Source: Mugil cephalus (taxonomy: Eukaryota > Chordata > Actinopteri > Mugiliformes > Mugilidae). Taken from it: a DNA stretch of 64,000 bases. Below are positions 63,931 through 64,000 of the stretch, one piece after another. The stretch's first letter is position 1, and every line of letters begins with the position of its first letter. Under the pieces are notes generated by a model. It ran no database searches. It saw only the letters and a program-made list of their open reading frames with translations, and had not been told where the DNA came from. The translations under genes and the position numbers were made by a program. The DNA lies in the NCBI RefSeq assembly GCF_022458985.1, contig NC_061772.1:27711501-27775500 (forward strand). Reading direction: 5' to 3'.

Positions 63931-64000
63931 TATATACAAAATATAGAGTAAAGTCATTGTTAATAAGCCCTCCTTTTTGTCCATGTGAAATAAGAGGAGC

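Noticed and set aside
61699..64000. Search for the penultimate slc17a6 exon (TM11-12 region, ending before TREEWQ).
   Set aside because: No minus-strand frame here encodes that conserved segment; the stretch is intron with repeats, so the exon lies outside the window.

Overview
This window is genomic DNA from a vertebrate, almost certainly a ray-finned (teleost) fish. It is AT-rich, with short coding exons bounded by GT-AG introns, many CA/GT and A/T-rich microsatellites, and several families of short inverted-repeat DNA elements of the kind common in teleost genomes. No bacterial operon, viral genome, CRISPR array, rRNA or credible tRNA is visible. Less than 5 percent of the window is coding.

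Three genes can be read. (1) 3473-13314, plus strand: a complete four-exon gene for a 298-residue claudin-like four-pass membrane protein, orthologous to TMEM178B. (2) 36012-19296, minus strand: a complete seven-exon gene for GAS2 (growth-arrest-specific 2), an actin/microtubule linker with a calponin-homology domain and a GAR domain. It is 477 residues against about 313 in human, because of a long Pro/Ser/Ala-rich linker, a 15-glycine run and an N-terminal extension. (3) 61698-61357, minus strand: only the last coding exon of slc17a6 (vesicular glutamate transporter 2). The rest lies beyond the right edge.

Layout: 1-3.1 kb, upstream intergenic DNA with TTAA-flanked inverted-repeat elements; 3.1-13.3 kb, tmem178b, whose first intron holds a Penelope-like retroelement relic and two copies of a roughly 0.45 kb inverted-repeat element; 13.3-19.3 kb, the space between two convergent genes, probably mostly their 3' UTRs; 19.3-36.0 kb, gas2 with repeat-laden introns; 36-61.3 kb, a gene-free interval with many elements and a few low-repeat blocks that look like candidate conserved regulatory DNA; 61.4-61.7 kb, the slc17a6 terminal exon; 61.7-64 kb, its intron, with a 1 kb inverted-repeat element.

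slc17a6 upstream of gas2 in the same orientation is also the human 11p14 arrangement. Human TMEM178B is on a different chromosome (7q34), so its adjacency here points to a fish-lineage arrangement. The three genes do not form a pathway: two are neuronal membrane proteins and one is cytoskeletal. I found no new multi-gene system. The most notable items are the remodelled Gas2 protein, the candidate regulatory blocks in the gas2-slc17a6 interval, and the recurrent and nested non-autonomous DNA elements.
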